Shown here: piece by piece, positions 1-12,360 of the stretch | How positions within the stretch are numbered: the first letter of the stretch is position 1 | Layout of the letters: every line of letters starts with the position of its first letter | NCBI GenBank assembly: GCA_037176705.1 | Contig: CM073887.1 | Location: 60,659,001-60,723,000 of the forward strand | Direction of reading: 5' to 3' | Length of the DNA: 64,000 nt | Origin: Molossus alvarezi | Lineage: Eukaryota; Chordata; Mammalia; Chiroptera; Molossidae | Program-made: the position numbers and the translations under genes | Notes under the pieces: generated by a model | Databases searched by the model: none | Seen by the model: the letters and a program-made list of their open reading frames with translations, nothing else | What the model was told of the DNA's origin: nothing

Positions 1-240
1 AATGCCTGTTTTTGTAAATAAAGCCCCTCTCACTTTATATATATTTTTATTGTGGTAAAATTCACATCATATAAAATTAACCATGTAAATAAAGTTTTAT
101 TGGAACACAACCATATCCATTCATTTTCATATGGTCTACGTATGCTTCTGTGCTATAAAATAAAGGCAGAGTGTGAACAATGTATAGCCAAAAATATTTA
201 CTATCTAACCCCTTTACAAAAATAGTTTGCTAACCCCTGG
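1..240. mobile_element. hAT-Charlie-type element (CAGGGTTGGCAAACT family), cut by window edge
   Basis: TTTTATTGGAACACAACCAT through TTTGCTAACCCCTG (ending about 238) is the well-known non-autonomous hAT family whose other copies here lie at 37.2, 38.4, 39.7, 48.6 and 52.0 kb. The left end is missing. Confidence 0.7.
24..83. mobile_element. 60-base L1-like insert in an hAT copy
   Basis: A short AT-rich piece resembling L1 (ATTGTGGTAAAATTCACATC) is flanked by the perfect 11-base duplication TGTAAATAAAG (13-23 and 84-94). It splits the hAT copy that continues on both sides. Confidence 0.6.
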
Positions 241-2764
241 GTTTAGATTTAAGAAAATGGTAGAGAAAATGTTAATACTGCAGATTAAACTTAATAATAT
301 GTCATGCCTATAGCCATTACATTAGAAATAGCACAACTGAGGAAATATTCTTCCAGTATTTGAAAACTATTACCTGATTCAGCAAAGACATCACAACTCA
401 TTAACATAAACAAAAATATCAACTGATCTTCAAGTCAGAACTAGACTCATAAGCTGACTATAGATACAAAAGTTCAGTAACAATCAATGAAAACAGTCTG
501 TGAGAAAGAATGGGCTACACAGAATTGACAACAGTGTGTCATGTATTTAATTGTTTGTAAACTATATGGTACCCATCCTTCATATCAGTAAAATTTGTAA
601 GTTTATGTGTGTATGTATATACATACTTTTTATCCTAGAAACATTTACTGGTCCACCACACAATAAATTAGAGTTCTTCATTATTTCAAAGTACTTAAAA
701 TAACATTTGAATGAAACTCAATGAAACCATTTGCATTACTGTATTTCAACATCACATATAAATGAAAAGAGGGAAGAACCTGGATTCTTTAGAAATGCCA
801 ATGCTTGTAAATTACTAAATGTTTACTAAAAAAATGGTTCTAAGTTTTATCATCTCTACATGTAAATAGAAATTCACCACAGTAATTAATTACCCAAGTC
901 AAGCAAAATCTAACCTAACATATAAAAGTTATGTCCATGGATACATCATCCCCTTTTACAGAAATATTAATGTTATTTGGAAAGTCAATACAAGTCCAAT
1001 ATTTAATATATCCCCTAACACTTTACATTTTACTTTTCTTATAATTATAGTATAAAAATGTAAATTCCTGTCTTTCCCTCCAGTCCCACTTTCAGTTTCC
1101 CAGGGTACTGTCTGGAAGCTATAACTGATGTGTGCCATGACAAGAAAGAATCTGGAGTCAGCATGACTGCAGGGAGGAGACAGGCTCTTTACAATGTGTG
1201 GTCAGCAGAGGCCTGAAGGAGTCTGATGGTCACAGAAGTGAGGAGGGAGCCTGGACAGTAATGAGTGAGAGAAAGGAAAGTGTAAATTGAGATATAAAAG
1301 GAAAGAAGGACCTCAGTCACAGAGCATCTGTGGATCATGACATAAGGAGTGGGGATGTCTATTCTAAGTGCATAGCGTCTTAAGTGACAGAGTAGAATGA
1401 TATAGATTTGGAAGGAACAAGAGGCAAGTTTTCCAAGATGGAAATAGCCAGGCTTAGACTAGAGCTGTAGGAAAGAGGATGAATGGAGAACTTACATTTT
1501 GGCAGTATAACCACTATGACTTACAGTCCTGGTGGGCTGGGCCCCAGCCTCCTGAGAACATGAAGAATGTGGGTCCACAACTGTTCTGGAGTAAAGTGTT
1601 GCACACCCCTGCTCTGAACCTCCCAGAAACACACAAGAGGAAATACTCCTGTCCTCTCCTCTCCACTGCCTGCAGTACAGAGGCCCTGTGATTCCCTCCA
1701 CACCCGATTGCTCTCAATAGTTCTCAAGTGCTCTTCAGACTAAAGCAGTATACTTTTACTTTCATTTTTCTTATTGTTTAATTGAAAAGACAATGGAGCT
1801 TGAGAAAAACAAAAACTGTTCCTATTGCCCCAATAAAAGTCCTTCCCATTTTACCCAAAGTTTTAGTTTTTGTGCCTTTCCCAGTGTGCTCAGCTGACAA
1901 CAATGTTCCTTTTCTTCACCATGGCAAGGCTTGTGCATTTCTTTACAGAGCCTCAGGATCATTCTTCACAGTTCTATGCTATTTGATTCTTGGATGCACT
2001 GTGCTTCCTAAGCTTTTCCCATGCTGTTTAATTAATGACAATAATAATTATTACATAAATATATCCATTGACATTGTTATTCATTTCCAAGAATAAAGTG
2101 ACTAGCTCAAAGGACATGAACATGGCTATACCTCTTGCTACATAAATAGTTTCCAAAAGGATGAAGTATGAAGTAGTTCTTGGGTCCTGCCAGCAGGGTA
2201 AGGTGGGATGGTGTGGGTTGAAAGGGGTGGGGGAGGCCCATTCTTGATTACCTGCCAATACCATTCTTCCCACATGTTTGAGTACAAGGTGTATTTTCTG
2301 ATTGTTTATGACATCAACATTTCTCTGGTGATGTCTGAGATCTTGCTATCGTTTAGTCCGGCATATGTTCTCCACTGGAAAAAGAATACTGCTTCCTAAA
2401 GGCAATTTTGCACAAATTTATTTTGATTACCTTCATCTGCAACCACAGTACAGAAGAACCTGGAATAGTTCAGGGAGTTCCAATCCAAGCACCTCTTCCA
2501 AAGAAGTATGCCTTTCCTCCATAAGTCTCAGACTTTGTTCTACATCCAATTCCCTCCTGTTTCCCCCTAGGGAGCTTTTAGAAATGTGTAAAGTTATGCA
2601 ATGTTGTCTGGTAACTGCTCATTACTCACACTAAAGAGAAGACTATCTTTGATAAAGTATGGTATCTGTGAAAACCAAAGTTCAATATCTACAAACTCCT
2701 CCAGGGGAATGACTTCTCCCACCCCAGTTCTTAGAAAAGTGGGGAGGGGGCTGATGTTTGTTCA
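241..2764. other. No gene recognised; AT-rich
   Basis: Low-GC sequence without recognisable exon or SINE. Inferred to be MED26 intron 1. Confidence 0.6.
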
Positions 2765-2940
2765 ATGCCTACTATATACCCAGCAATTTCCCTTCAGTAG
2801 GTTAGGACTTGCCCTAATTTTATAGAGGATGGCAAATTTGACAGATAGCAAATAACTGATATGATCTGTCCAAGAACAAACATCTCAGAGACAGAGCTGT
2901 AGAGATTTGAACCCAGGTCTAATTCAAAACCCTTGCTTAT
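2765..2940 (-). repeat. MIR-like
   Basis: GCCTACTATATACCCAGCAA through GAGATTTGAACCCAGGTCTA follows reverse MIR. Confidence 0.6.
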
Positions 2941-3286
2941 TAAATACTTTTATTTCTTTCCTTCCTTTCTGTCTGTCCATCAGTCCATCTTTCTTTTTTA
3001 TTTGGGGGAGAGGCTCAGAGTATTTCTAGTTGATTGTTAACCACATTCATCAATAAACACCGGAGAAATGAGAAGACTTTCTTCTTCTTCACAAGACCAG
3101 AATCATGAATGGAGTTGACATGGCTCAAAGGCTCCAGGGACATAGGAGAAACCAGGACTGTCTGGCCAGGGAGGGGAGAGGAGGGTCATCCTGCATTCCC
3201 ATGCCAGCCCTTTTTCCACTTCCCATGTGGAAAAAGACAACATAGCCCAGAGCTCTCACCTAAACAAAGCACAAGTGGTCTGAGAC

Positions 3287-3420
3287 CCTACAAGTGCACT
3301 GTCCAATTCAGGTGGGCATTATAATTAAACAGAAATTTAAAAGTCAGTTCCTTGGTCTTATCAGCCACATGTTAGGTACTCACATTCCACATGTGGCTCA
3401 TGGCTACTGTAATGGAAAGC
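3287..3420. mobile_element. DNA-transposon MER-like copy
   Basis: CACTGTCCAATTCAGGTGGG and CCACATGTGGCTCATGGCTA match a common mammalian non-autonomous DNA transposon. I am unsure of the exact family name. Confidence 0.55.
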
Positions 3421-3844
3421 ACACACAGAGACCAGCTCCATCAGCACACAGTGCTCTGGGAGGAGGAAAGAGCTCTCTAGGATTCTTGCATACCCCTCTC
3501 CTATCTTCAGTGTGCAAAGTGTTGCCTCATAATGAAAGCAAAGGCTCTGAGGTCAGCTAATGAGCTACTTAAGTTTGGTAAACCCCAGTCTCATCTCTAA
3601 AAGGGGTAATACCTAACACAGAGTGAGCACATTAAGAGTTGATATTGTGGTCCAACCTGTCTGTTATAGTCCCAAAATAAAGTCCCTGCAGAGAGACAGC
3701 CCTCGTGATAATGATATCAGAAGACACTGAGTAAGTTGATTTAGGTAGGGTTGGTGAGTAGACTGAATGAGATCCAGGCTGAACTCCACCTGCAGGTCTA
3801 TTACCCATTGAGAGCATTAAAATCCCCTTTCTGCTCTTCTAGCT

Positions 3845-3960
3845 GCATGGCCTCGGGCAAGAACAATCTCCCTCACCTCTAACAGAGACAGTACCAGCTC
3901 CCTCATGGTAGTCTTGATGACTAAACAGAAATCAGGCACTGTACCAGGCACCCAACATGC
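3845..3960 (+). repeat. MIR
   Basis: GCATGGCCTCGGGCAAGAAC and CAGGCACTGTACCAGGCACC fit the MIR core and 3' part. Confidence 0.6.
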
Positions 3961-3979
3961 TCAGCTCCTAAGGATGACA

Positions 3980-4090
3980 CCACCAGGTGAGGGCACCAAC
4001 AGCTCCATGTCACAGATAAAGAGAGTGAGGCTTGGAGACATTAAGTAATTCATCCTGAGGCCACAGCACATCTGGGGTTCAGAACCCTTT
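3980..4090 (-). repeat. MIR-like
   Basis: CACAGATAAAGAGAGTGAGG and TTGGAGACATTAAGTAATTC fit reverse MIR. Confidence 0.5.
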
Positions 4091-4953
4091 GATTGCGGAA
4101 GTTCTGGCCCAGGCCTGGCCCAACGAAGGGAGGGCTTGTGTGCTCCTGTAGGGCTGGACCTGAAGGGTTCCCCATGCAACTGAGGAAGGTAGGCTATGCT
4201 GCAACACCTACAGCTGCCCAACCTCCTTCCCTGGATCGTCACCAGCATCCAGAATCTCCAGGCTCCCCAGAAATGAGTGATACACTCAGGACAGGCTCAG
4301 TGCCCAAGTGATGACCATGCCTATGGCTCCAAGAGACCCCGAAGGGCTGTTGTCTGGAGTTGGCCAAGCAGCCATCACAAAAGGTGGGGGGCACCCTCCA
4401 GGGAACCAGCCCTGTCCAGGCTCCACCAAACCGGAACTCTTACCCAAACCCAGCCTGGTCCTCCCAGGTTAGGTAGGCACTGCTTGTACTCATCTGTAGC
4501 TTAAAATCAGAGATGAACCACATCTGTTTGTAAACTGGTTACTGGCCCTAACAGAATGAATGGGCTCACTAAGCATCAACAGGAAAAAAACTAAGTGGGA
4601 CAGAGAACATAGGTATATCAGACAGGTTAAAGGTGCTGTGGGAAAGACAGAACCAAAATGGCAGAAAAAGCCAAGACAGTGCTCCTGGGACAGTTGGCAC
4701 ACTGGCCTTGCTCGGGGACGCACCCTGGGCCTGGAACCTGGAGGCAGGAAGAAAGGAGGGAGGGTGGACCAACCAGATGAGAGTGTACAAGCAGGACAGA
4801 GCTGGCTGATGAATAGCTGAGCATGGCTGGGGTGGTGGTGCAGGGGACAGTTGAGCCAAAGGCTGGGGTACAATGTGCTCCACTGATTCTGTTTAATTCT
4901 CTTGGTTGCAAGTGACAGAGAAGTCTGCCCAAATTCATCAAGAGAAGAAGCCG

Positions 4954-5190
4954 GGCCCTGGCTGGTTTGATTCAGAGGTTAGAGCATCGACTTGCGGTCC
5001 AGAGAAACCCGGGTTCGGTGTCCGCTAGGGGCGCGTACCTTGGTTGCAGTTTGTCCCTGGCCCTGGTTGGGTTGTGTGGGTGGCAGCCACTCGATGTGTC
5101 TCTTTCACGTCAATGTTTCTCCCCACACCCCCCATCTGAACAAAAAAAAAAAGGAAAAATGTCCTCGGGTGAGGATTAAAAAAGAGAGAG
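4954..5190 (+). mobile_element. Ves SINE (A-type)
   Basis: tRNA-like head (GCCCTGGCTGGTTTGATTCA, B box GGGTTCGGTGTCC), CT-rich body and A-rich tail. Flanked by AGAGAAGAAGCCGGG / AGAGAAGCAGCCGGG. Head is on the plus strand. Confidence 0.92.
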
Positions 5191-5210
5191 AGAGAAGCAG
5201 CAGCCGGGGT

Positions 5211-5241
5211 GTGGTGGGTGGGTGGGTGGGTGGGTGTGTGT
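5211..5241. repeat. (GGGT)n microsatellite
   Basis: GTGGGTGGGTGGGTGGGTGG array next to the SINE at 4954. Confidence 0.9.
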
Positions 5242-5291
5242 CAATGGGGGAAAAGGGAAGGATATCTATAAAAAATAAATTAATAACGAAA

Positions 5292-5535
5292 AAGTGTGGC
5301 AGTGTGGCTCAGTGGTTGAGCGCTGACCCATGCACCAAGAGGTTGTCGGTTCGATTCCTGGTCAGGACACATGCCCAGGTTGTGGGCCAGATTCCCAGTG
5401 GGGGGCATGCAGGAGGCAGCCAACTGATGTTCTCTCTCATTGATGTTTCTATCTCTCTCTCCCTCTCACTTCCTCTTTCTCTAAAATCAATAAAGGAAAA
5501 TAAAATTATAAAAAAAAATACAAACAAACAAACAA
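5292..5535 (+). mobile_element. Ves SINE (B-type)
   Basis: B-type head GTGTGGCTCAGTGGTTGAGC with GCACCAAGAGGTTG, and tail AAATCAATAAAGG. Followed at once by another B-type copy. Confidence 0.9.
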
Positions 5536-5540
5536 AAGAG

Positions 5541-5768
5541 CCCAGCCAGTGTGGCTCAGTGGTTGAGCGTTGACCCATGCACCAAGAGGTTGCGGGTTCG
5601 ATTCATGATGAGGGCACATGCCCAAGTTGTGAGCCAAATCCCCAGTGGGGGGCATGTAGAAGGCAGCCATTCCATGTTCTCGCTTACTGATGTTTCTCTC
5701 TCTAACCCTCTTCCTTCCTCTCTCTCTGAAATCAATAAAGAAAAAAAATTAAAAGAAAGAAAAGAAAA
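5541..5768 (+). mobile_element. Ves SINE (B-type)
   Basis: CCCAGCCAGTGTGGCTCAGT head, GGGGGGCATGTAGAAGG body and a mixed A/G tail. Direct tandem neighbour of the copy at 5292. Confidence 0.9.
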
Positions 5769-7716
5769 GCCACTAGTTCACATAGCTGTAAAGTTCCTGG
5801 CATGGCTCACCTTGGGCCATGGCAACTTGGTCCTCCACACCCCTCTGGACTGGTCTCACTATTGAGCAGGCTGTTTCCAGGTAGCAGACCCCAACAGTAA
5901 TCTGCTCACATCCTCTCCCATTGGAGTTTCCCCAACTATCCCAGCAAAGTGCTAAAACTTTCATGGGTTGTGTGTGATTAGGTCACAGTCTCATCCCTGA
6001 ACCAGTCTCTGACCAAGAATATGCAGCTCCATGACTGGCTAGTCGCCAGTCACTAACCATCCACAGGGCATGGACCAGAGGGAGTGCAGACCAGTACCCA
6101 GGACAATGCAGGCCCAGGACCATTCTCAACAGCCCTCCTAAGGATCAATGTACATCCTCTTGAGAAACTAAAGCTGCAAACCTAACCTCATCCAAACTTG
6201 CATGGTGAACAGCAAGTCAAGATTCCAGCTCAGTTCTGCCTAACGACAAAGCCCAAATCTTCCATCCAGAGAAAGACTGTTTTTCCACTACACGCCACCT
6301 AAAGAACTCAGACTGTACCCAGTCAGCCACATGATCCCAACAGAGGAAATGAAACATCTCAGTCTATGTTTCCAGGCAGTCACTCTGCAGCTAGTACGGA
6401 AGGGAGAGCAGGAGGTAGGAGACTGGCTGGTAAGTGGTTGAGCTAGACCTCCCTAGAGATCCCATTTGCAGGAAGGGAGTCATCATGAATGGGGAACTCC
6501 AAGGAGGCTCTGAAGTAGCTCAAAGAGTCATGGCACCACCAACTGACAGAGTGCAGCATGCTAAGGGCAGAAGGGAAGAAGGTGCATCGGCTTTGGAACA
6601 GACTGCATACACATCCAAGTCAGCAGGGAACGAGAGGAGAGATGCTCCTGGCAGCCTCGACTCTGAGACCACCCGGGAAAAGCCTTAAAAGGCCCTACAG
6701 GGGCCCGAGCAGTGGAGGATGAAGTCAAAATGCTCAGGGGGAAAGAGGGTGTCCTGTGGGCAAGGGATTTGGAGAGACCAAAAATGCCAAACACAGCAAG
6801 TTGCAGGGATGTCGTGAAACAATGGGCACTCCTCATTGTTAGGCCTCAGACTTTATTCATTCTGTGCAGGTACCTTCAGCACTGACTATGCTGTGGGCAC
6901 AAAGGATGGCACGATGACCCAGTAAGATAGCCTGGAGTGACAAATACAGCACATCCACATGCCCAAGGTCGGCTCATTTTATAAAGCAAATGCCATTTTC
7001 TATTTCCCAATTTGTGGGAGCCCATCACTGACTAGAGAGAAAACCATGTCCACTCTATTGCTACACAGGAGCGTCATTCCCAGGGCATAAGCAGGTGCCC
7101 ACTTCCTTAACTCTGAGCGGGGCAGATAAGCAAGTTCACCTGAAGTCCTAAGAGAGCCCGAGCCCCAAACCCAGACCAGTGTCCCCACCGTTTTAGTCCT
7201 GCCACATGGGAGAGCTATAGCTGTTGAGGGTACCTATTGGTTTTGTCTGCACAGCAGACCCTGCTTCTTTTGCAAGCTCCTCGACTTCCTGTGGGCACTG
7301 CCACTTTCTTACAAGGCTCCCTTTACCCCAGGCCAAGCCAGAGTGATTGTCCAGTTTTCAAACTAGAAGCAAGTGAGTGAATCCCTTCTTCTTCAGTGGC
7401 CTAGCCTTCAAAAGGAGCTGCTACATTTCCCACCACCTGGAAGTCTATCCACATACACACACAAAAGGCCTAGGACAAAAAACAGAAACACTGTTTCATT
7501 CTCAGCTCCCCGACCCTAATTTCAATCCCAAACAGCACTCTGACTCAGCTTTGAGAGGAGGGGAAAGGCTACAAAACAAGGCGGAATAAACTCACATAAC
7601 ACCTTGATGGTGGATGCCTCTGCCCTTCTGTGAGAAGGTAGGCTCCTGTGCTCTAAGGCAGCATTGGCTTGTCGATCAACTTTCAATGGGATAACTTTAT
7701 TTTATTATTGTTGTTG
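5769..7716. other. No gene recognised
   Basis: Apparently unique sequence without SINEs or long conserved frames. Inferred MED26 intron 1. Confidence 0.6.
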
Positions 7717-7974
7717 TTTTTTAATCCTCACCTGAGGATAAATTTCTATTTATCTTCAGATAGAGTGGGAGAGAGAGAGGGAGAGAGGGAGAGAGGGAGA
7801 GAGGGAGAGAGAGACACCGACGTGAGAGACAAATCAACTGGCTGCCTCCCGCACGACCCCTACCAGGGCTGAGGATGAACTGCAACTGAGGTACGTGCCC
7901 TTGACCAGAATCAAACCGGCAACTCTTTGGTTTGCGAGCTGACGTTCTATCCATGGAACTGAACCAGCCAGGGA
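7717..7974 (-). mobile_element. Ves SINE
   Basis: Reads in reverse from TTTTTTAATCCTCACCTGAG to AACTGAACCAGCCAGGGA. Contains a purine run GAGAGAGAGGGAGAGAGGGA expanded at 7766-7814. Confidence 0.88.
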
Positions 7975-7984
7975 TTATTATCAT

Positions 7985-8131
7985 TATTTTTAATCCTCGC
8001 CCAAGGATGTGTGTGTGGGGGGGGGGGGGGGGGGAGATCGACTGCCTCCCTTATGAACCTTGACCAGGGATCGAACCTGCAACCTTTGGTGTGTGACAAC
8101 ACTCCAACCAACTGAGCCGCCTAGCCAGGGC
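7985..8131 (-). mobile_element. Ves SINE, internally deleted
   Basis: Reverse copy from TTTTAATCCTCGCCCAAGGA to CTAGCCAGGGCC. An 18-base G run (8017-8034) replaces most of the body. Confidence 0.82.
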
Positions 8132-11100
8132 CAAAGTGAGAACTTCAAATGCTTGAAAGAGCTCCTTTAAAACTGAAGTGAAAGTGAAATGTTCATTCAC
8201 AAACCTTTTTCTCCAATTGTGTCTAAAACTTAACACATGGTTCACTTCTGTCACTGCCAGGCTGCCAGCAACCAGCAAAGGGGGAGCAGACACCAACTTC
8301 AGGTGCTTGCTGAGAGCCGGGTGGGAAAAATGGAGAAGGTCACGAAAATCACTTGTCCTTTCCCCGCTCAGTAATCTAAGAGGAAGAAGCCAGGCCAGAA
8401 TATTCAGACACTACTTTCTGGTTACCCAGGTTAACCAGGGGGAGGGAAAAGACAGAAAATGGGCAGGACAATCAGATCCTACCAGACCTACTAGACCCCA
8501 ACTAGGGCCCGTCCATGCCTCTGAGCCCAGCGGACAAAAGTCTGCAGAACATGGCTCTTGCCTGGTAACGAGCACTGCCTTCTCATAACTATAGGAGGCC
8601 CATCTCCCCTGGCCAGGCCTAGTCCAGGCAGTTACTGCAGCACCAGGAGAGTTGATGGGGACAGGAGAACAAGCAGAACTGGCAGGCTCTCCTGACTCCA
8701 GAGTGCTTCTCAGCCCATGATGGAGTCAGAAGCTGCAAATCGCATCTGCACAAACACAAGGTAACAGCAAAGTGCCCAAGTGTGACTACAGGCAAGTCAG
8801 AGCCTGCAGGTTCAACCAGAAGGACTGGGTCACTCAGAACCCAGTACTGCAATCTCATACCATCCAAACCACCCCATCAATTACTCCGGACCTTACATTT
8901 CAGTTACTCCCATTTTGCCATCTGGACCCAAGTATCCCAGCCTCAGCACTGCACCCAACTATTTGATGGTGCTAGCAAATCAAAGAAGAGATTAAACCAG
9001 CATGCACCCAGGGAATATTGCCAGTTTGTTCCCCATTCTACTTACTACCCTCTTCATCCATGAACAGGCTCCTGAGGTATCCTGGGGCATCCCCTCTATT
9101 CTGGGCGAACCAACCAATATAGCGTGCTAAATCCAGCAAAACCTGAAGGCACCAGGACATGTCTACTTGGGTTTCTGGGGAAGAGTCACCTGCTCTTTTT
9201 CCCTTGGATATTTCACGAGAGTGAATCCTGAAGCTGCAAAGGCTGGGGGAAAGACACCACACTGTGTGAAGGCAACACAAAAGGTAGAACAGAAAGATGG
9301 CCTTTGAGTGACACGAGCCAATCAGCCCCTTTGCTTTCAAGCTCCTGTCATGAGCACAGGGCTACCCTACCTCTGTGGGAGACCTGCCAACAGAATTAGT
9401 AGAGGAAGTAGAGGACAGGTGCTCTGGAGGCAAACAATGTGAAACAATTAGCAGAAAGGGTCAACTGTTCCTATATTACATACCTGCAAACTAGTGTCAC
9501 TCACCCCCACAAACAGCACGAAAAAGCCAGCTTGTCAACTTCATGCTCAACACAGAAGCAAGATGAACTAAGGGGGTGAATTAAATTGGGAAGTGGCTTC
9601 TAGGAGGGCTGGCCTTAAAAAGAGGAGGGCAGTTAGCTAGCTACTTGGAGATCATCCGGGGGAAAGAGGATGTGGCCACAACCCCACAGCCCAACCTGGG
9701 CTGGGCAAGGGACCTGATGGCAAAAGGGGTCAAAAGAGCTAAACTGAGATGGGGAGAGGGGATATAAAAATAAGCCATCGAGGGGAAAAGAAGAACCCAG
9801 TCCTCAGTGTGTGCAGGCGGAGTTTCAATCAGCTTGGTGTATCAGGCTGCTGCCCAGAAAGCCAAGTATAAGCAGGGATGTGGGTAGGGATGGAGCTGAA
9901 GATACCAGCAGGGCAGTGGGGCCACCTACTGGACCCTCAGTGAGCCATGGTCACACACAACTGTGTCCATTATCAGTAACTCACCTGACTGCTGACACCT
10001 GCACCCCAGAATCCCCCACCACAGAATCAAGGCCAGCCACCTACATCACTCAGTGCACACAGCAAATAAGTCTCTACAGCAGCCACAAGGCTGACCCATC
10101 ACAGGTGTGTCCTGGAGAAAGAATCACCTACTTCCTGACCCTGACAAATGAAACCCAAGGGAGAGGGGTGTCCAGGAAGGGTCCAGTTTGTCACATGACC
10201 TAAAAAGGCCAAAAGGTCTCAAGGTGGCATTTGAACAGTGTCTCCTGGGAACACCGCAGCAGGGATCTAAAATCATGAGCCACCTTTTCTGTCAGGAGTA
10301 AAAAAATGCCAGCCAAGAAACAAAAAGGGAGAATCACCACAAAACTTTTCTTCAACCAGTTTAAGAGAAGCACAAAACATTCCCAGCCTGAATAAAAATG
10401 TCCACATAAGAATCCAGACCCAGGCAAGGAGAGTGAAACATCTGTTATGTACCCAATGTGCTGTCACAGTGATGTGGGAGACCGCAGCAGGTGGGTGAGG
10501 ACTGAGAGGTGGGTTCCAATCCAGCGCCATCACTTCTAGCAGTGTGCCAGTTGAACATCAGTTTCCACACTGGCACAGTACCTGCCTTCCCCAGTTGCTG
10601 TACAGATTAAATGAGTGTTGACCACGCAAGAAGTGCTGAAAAGTACAGCACCTAATAATACCTAGTCAGCATTGACAGCGAGTTCCCAAGATCAGTCCTT
10701 TTCACAGGAAAATTAACAAGCATCTATGAACCCAATTGCTACGGAAGTTCTAGATACATGGGGAGGAACTCATGGTCCACTACCAGGGAGCTTGCAATCC
10801 AAGCAGAACATGATCAGCAAGATGTAGGTTTTAAGTTATGTGTGGTGCCTGAGGGAAACAATCTTGGATTGAAGCAAGAAAGGTTTCTAGAAAAGGGAGA
10901 GCAGAGGCTGGGGTAGGGGTGGTGACAAACAAGTGGCACAAAGGTTCCAACCCTAGATGTCATACACAGACAAGAAAGGTCAGCTTGCAGATTTAAGTAG
11001 ATGCTGTCTGAATGACAAGTCATAACTTCATTTCAAGATTAGCTTCTGTCTTTGAATTTTCTCAAAAAATAGCTACTCAAAGTACACCTGTCATTATGTG

Positions 11101-11245
11101 GGAGTTCTTAAATGTTTCTGATCATAAAAATGGATCCTGACAGACAAACGGTTAGGATCAGCTAGGCTAGAAATTTTAAGGGGGCGAAGGTTGTAGAGAC
11201 TGGGCAGGAAATGGAAATACAAAACTTAACATTTAAAAGCACCTT
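8132..11245. other. No gene recognised
   Basis: Mostly unique sequence, one MIR-like copy near 10.6 kb. Inferred MED26 intron 1. Confidence 0.6.
10545..10665 (+). repeat. MIR-like
   Basis: CATCAGTTTCCACACTGGCA and GTACAGATTAAATGAGTGTT fit MIR. Confidence 0.55.
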
Positions 11246-11466
11246 GTGCCTGGCCGTGTGGCTCAGTGGTTGAGCGTCGACTCATGCACCAAGAGGTCGT
11301 CAGTTTGATTCCCAGTCAGAGCACATGCCCAAGTTGTGGGCTCGATCCCCATTGTGGGGGATGCAGGAGGCAGGCGATTGATGTTCTCTCTCATCGATGC
11401 TTCTATCTCTCTTTCCTTAAAAATCAATAAAGAAAAAAATATTTAAAAAATAAATAAATAAAATAA
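11246..11466 (+). mobile_element. Ves SINE (B-type)
   Basis: Head GCCTGGCCGTGTGGCTCAGT. Target duplication AAAAGCACCTTGTG / AAAAGCACTTTGTG. Confidence 0.9.
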
Positions 11467-11537
11467 AAGCACTTTGTGTTTGTAAGGCTAAACCTCAGAA
11501 TATGCACTAGAATCCAACTTTCATAGTGAGCACTGCT

Positions 11538-11563
11538 TGTGTGTGTGTGTGTGTGTGTGTGTG
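11538..11563. repeat. (TG)n microsatellite
   Basis: About 13 TG units beside the SINE at 11246. Confidence 0.95.
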
Positions 11564-12158
11564 AGGGGTGGTGGTGGTAGTGGGTGGTGGCTGTTGTCGT
11601 TAAGCCTGCTTGCTGGCTTCTGAGCCAACCAGCACAGGGTTTAGGCCCACGTCCCAATAGCTTCCTTTGTGACAGATCTCCCCTAAAACGAAGTTCAGAG
11701 AAGCAACCAAGATGTGAAGCGCTCCACATAGTCCCTGGCCCAAAGTAGCTGCTCAGTCAACGGCAGCTGTTCACTTCATAGCCTCCAACTGATGAAGACA
11801 GGAAAGTTCGTTGCAGTACTAGGAATATTCCAAGGCTCTGAACTCCATCTGCCTGGCAGTGGCACCTCACCTGACATGACCCATCTCCTTTATAGCAAGC
11901 AGGTTCCACACTCAGTCACAGAACCTCTAGGAACTCATAGATCAGGAGTCTGGAGGTCCAGAAGGTCTGGGTCTTTCTGCGCCCTAACCTTGCATGGTGG
12001 TCCCATACTGTCTCCAGCCAGCTCCAGCAATAATCAAGAGCTCCCCAAAGTGCAGTAGGACTTCCCTCCCAAGAACTCCGGCCACACCTCCTGGAAAGCC
12101 ACACAGAGCAAACCTAACACCTGGGTATAACACCACTGCAAATACTTGAAACCAACCC

Positions 12159-12360
12159 CAGGCGCTTCAGAGAACCTGACAACTGCCCCTTCCTACCCCA
12201 CTGCTGAGGAGGCAAACTATTCAAGACTTGCCAGCTATTCCTCCAATCTCTCTGGTTCAGGCGCTTCAGAGAACCTGACAACTAACTGCCCCTTTCTACC
12301 CCACTGCTGAGGAGGCAAACTATTCAAGACTTGCCAGCTATTCCTCCAATCTCTCTGGTT
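12159..12360. repeat. Two-copy tandem duplication (about 100 bases)
   Basis: Unit 1 (12159-12257) and unit 2 (12258-12360) both run from CAGGCGCTTCAGAGAACCTG to CAATCTCTCTGGTT. They differ by a 4-base AACT insertion and one C/T change. Confidence 0.95.
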
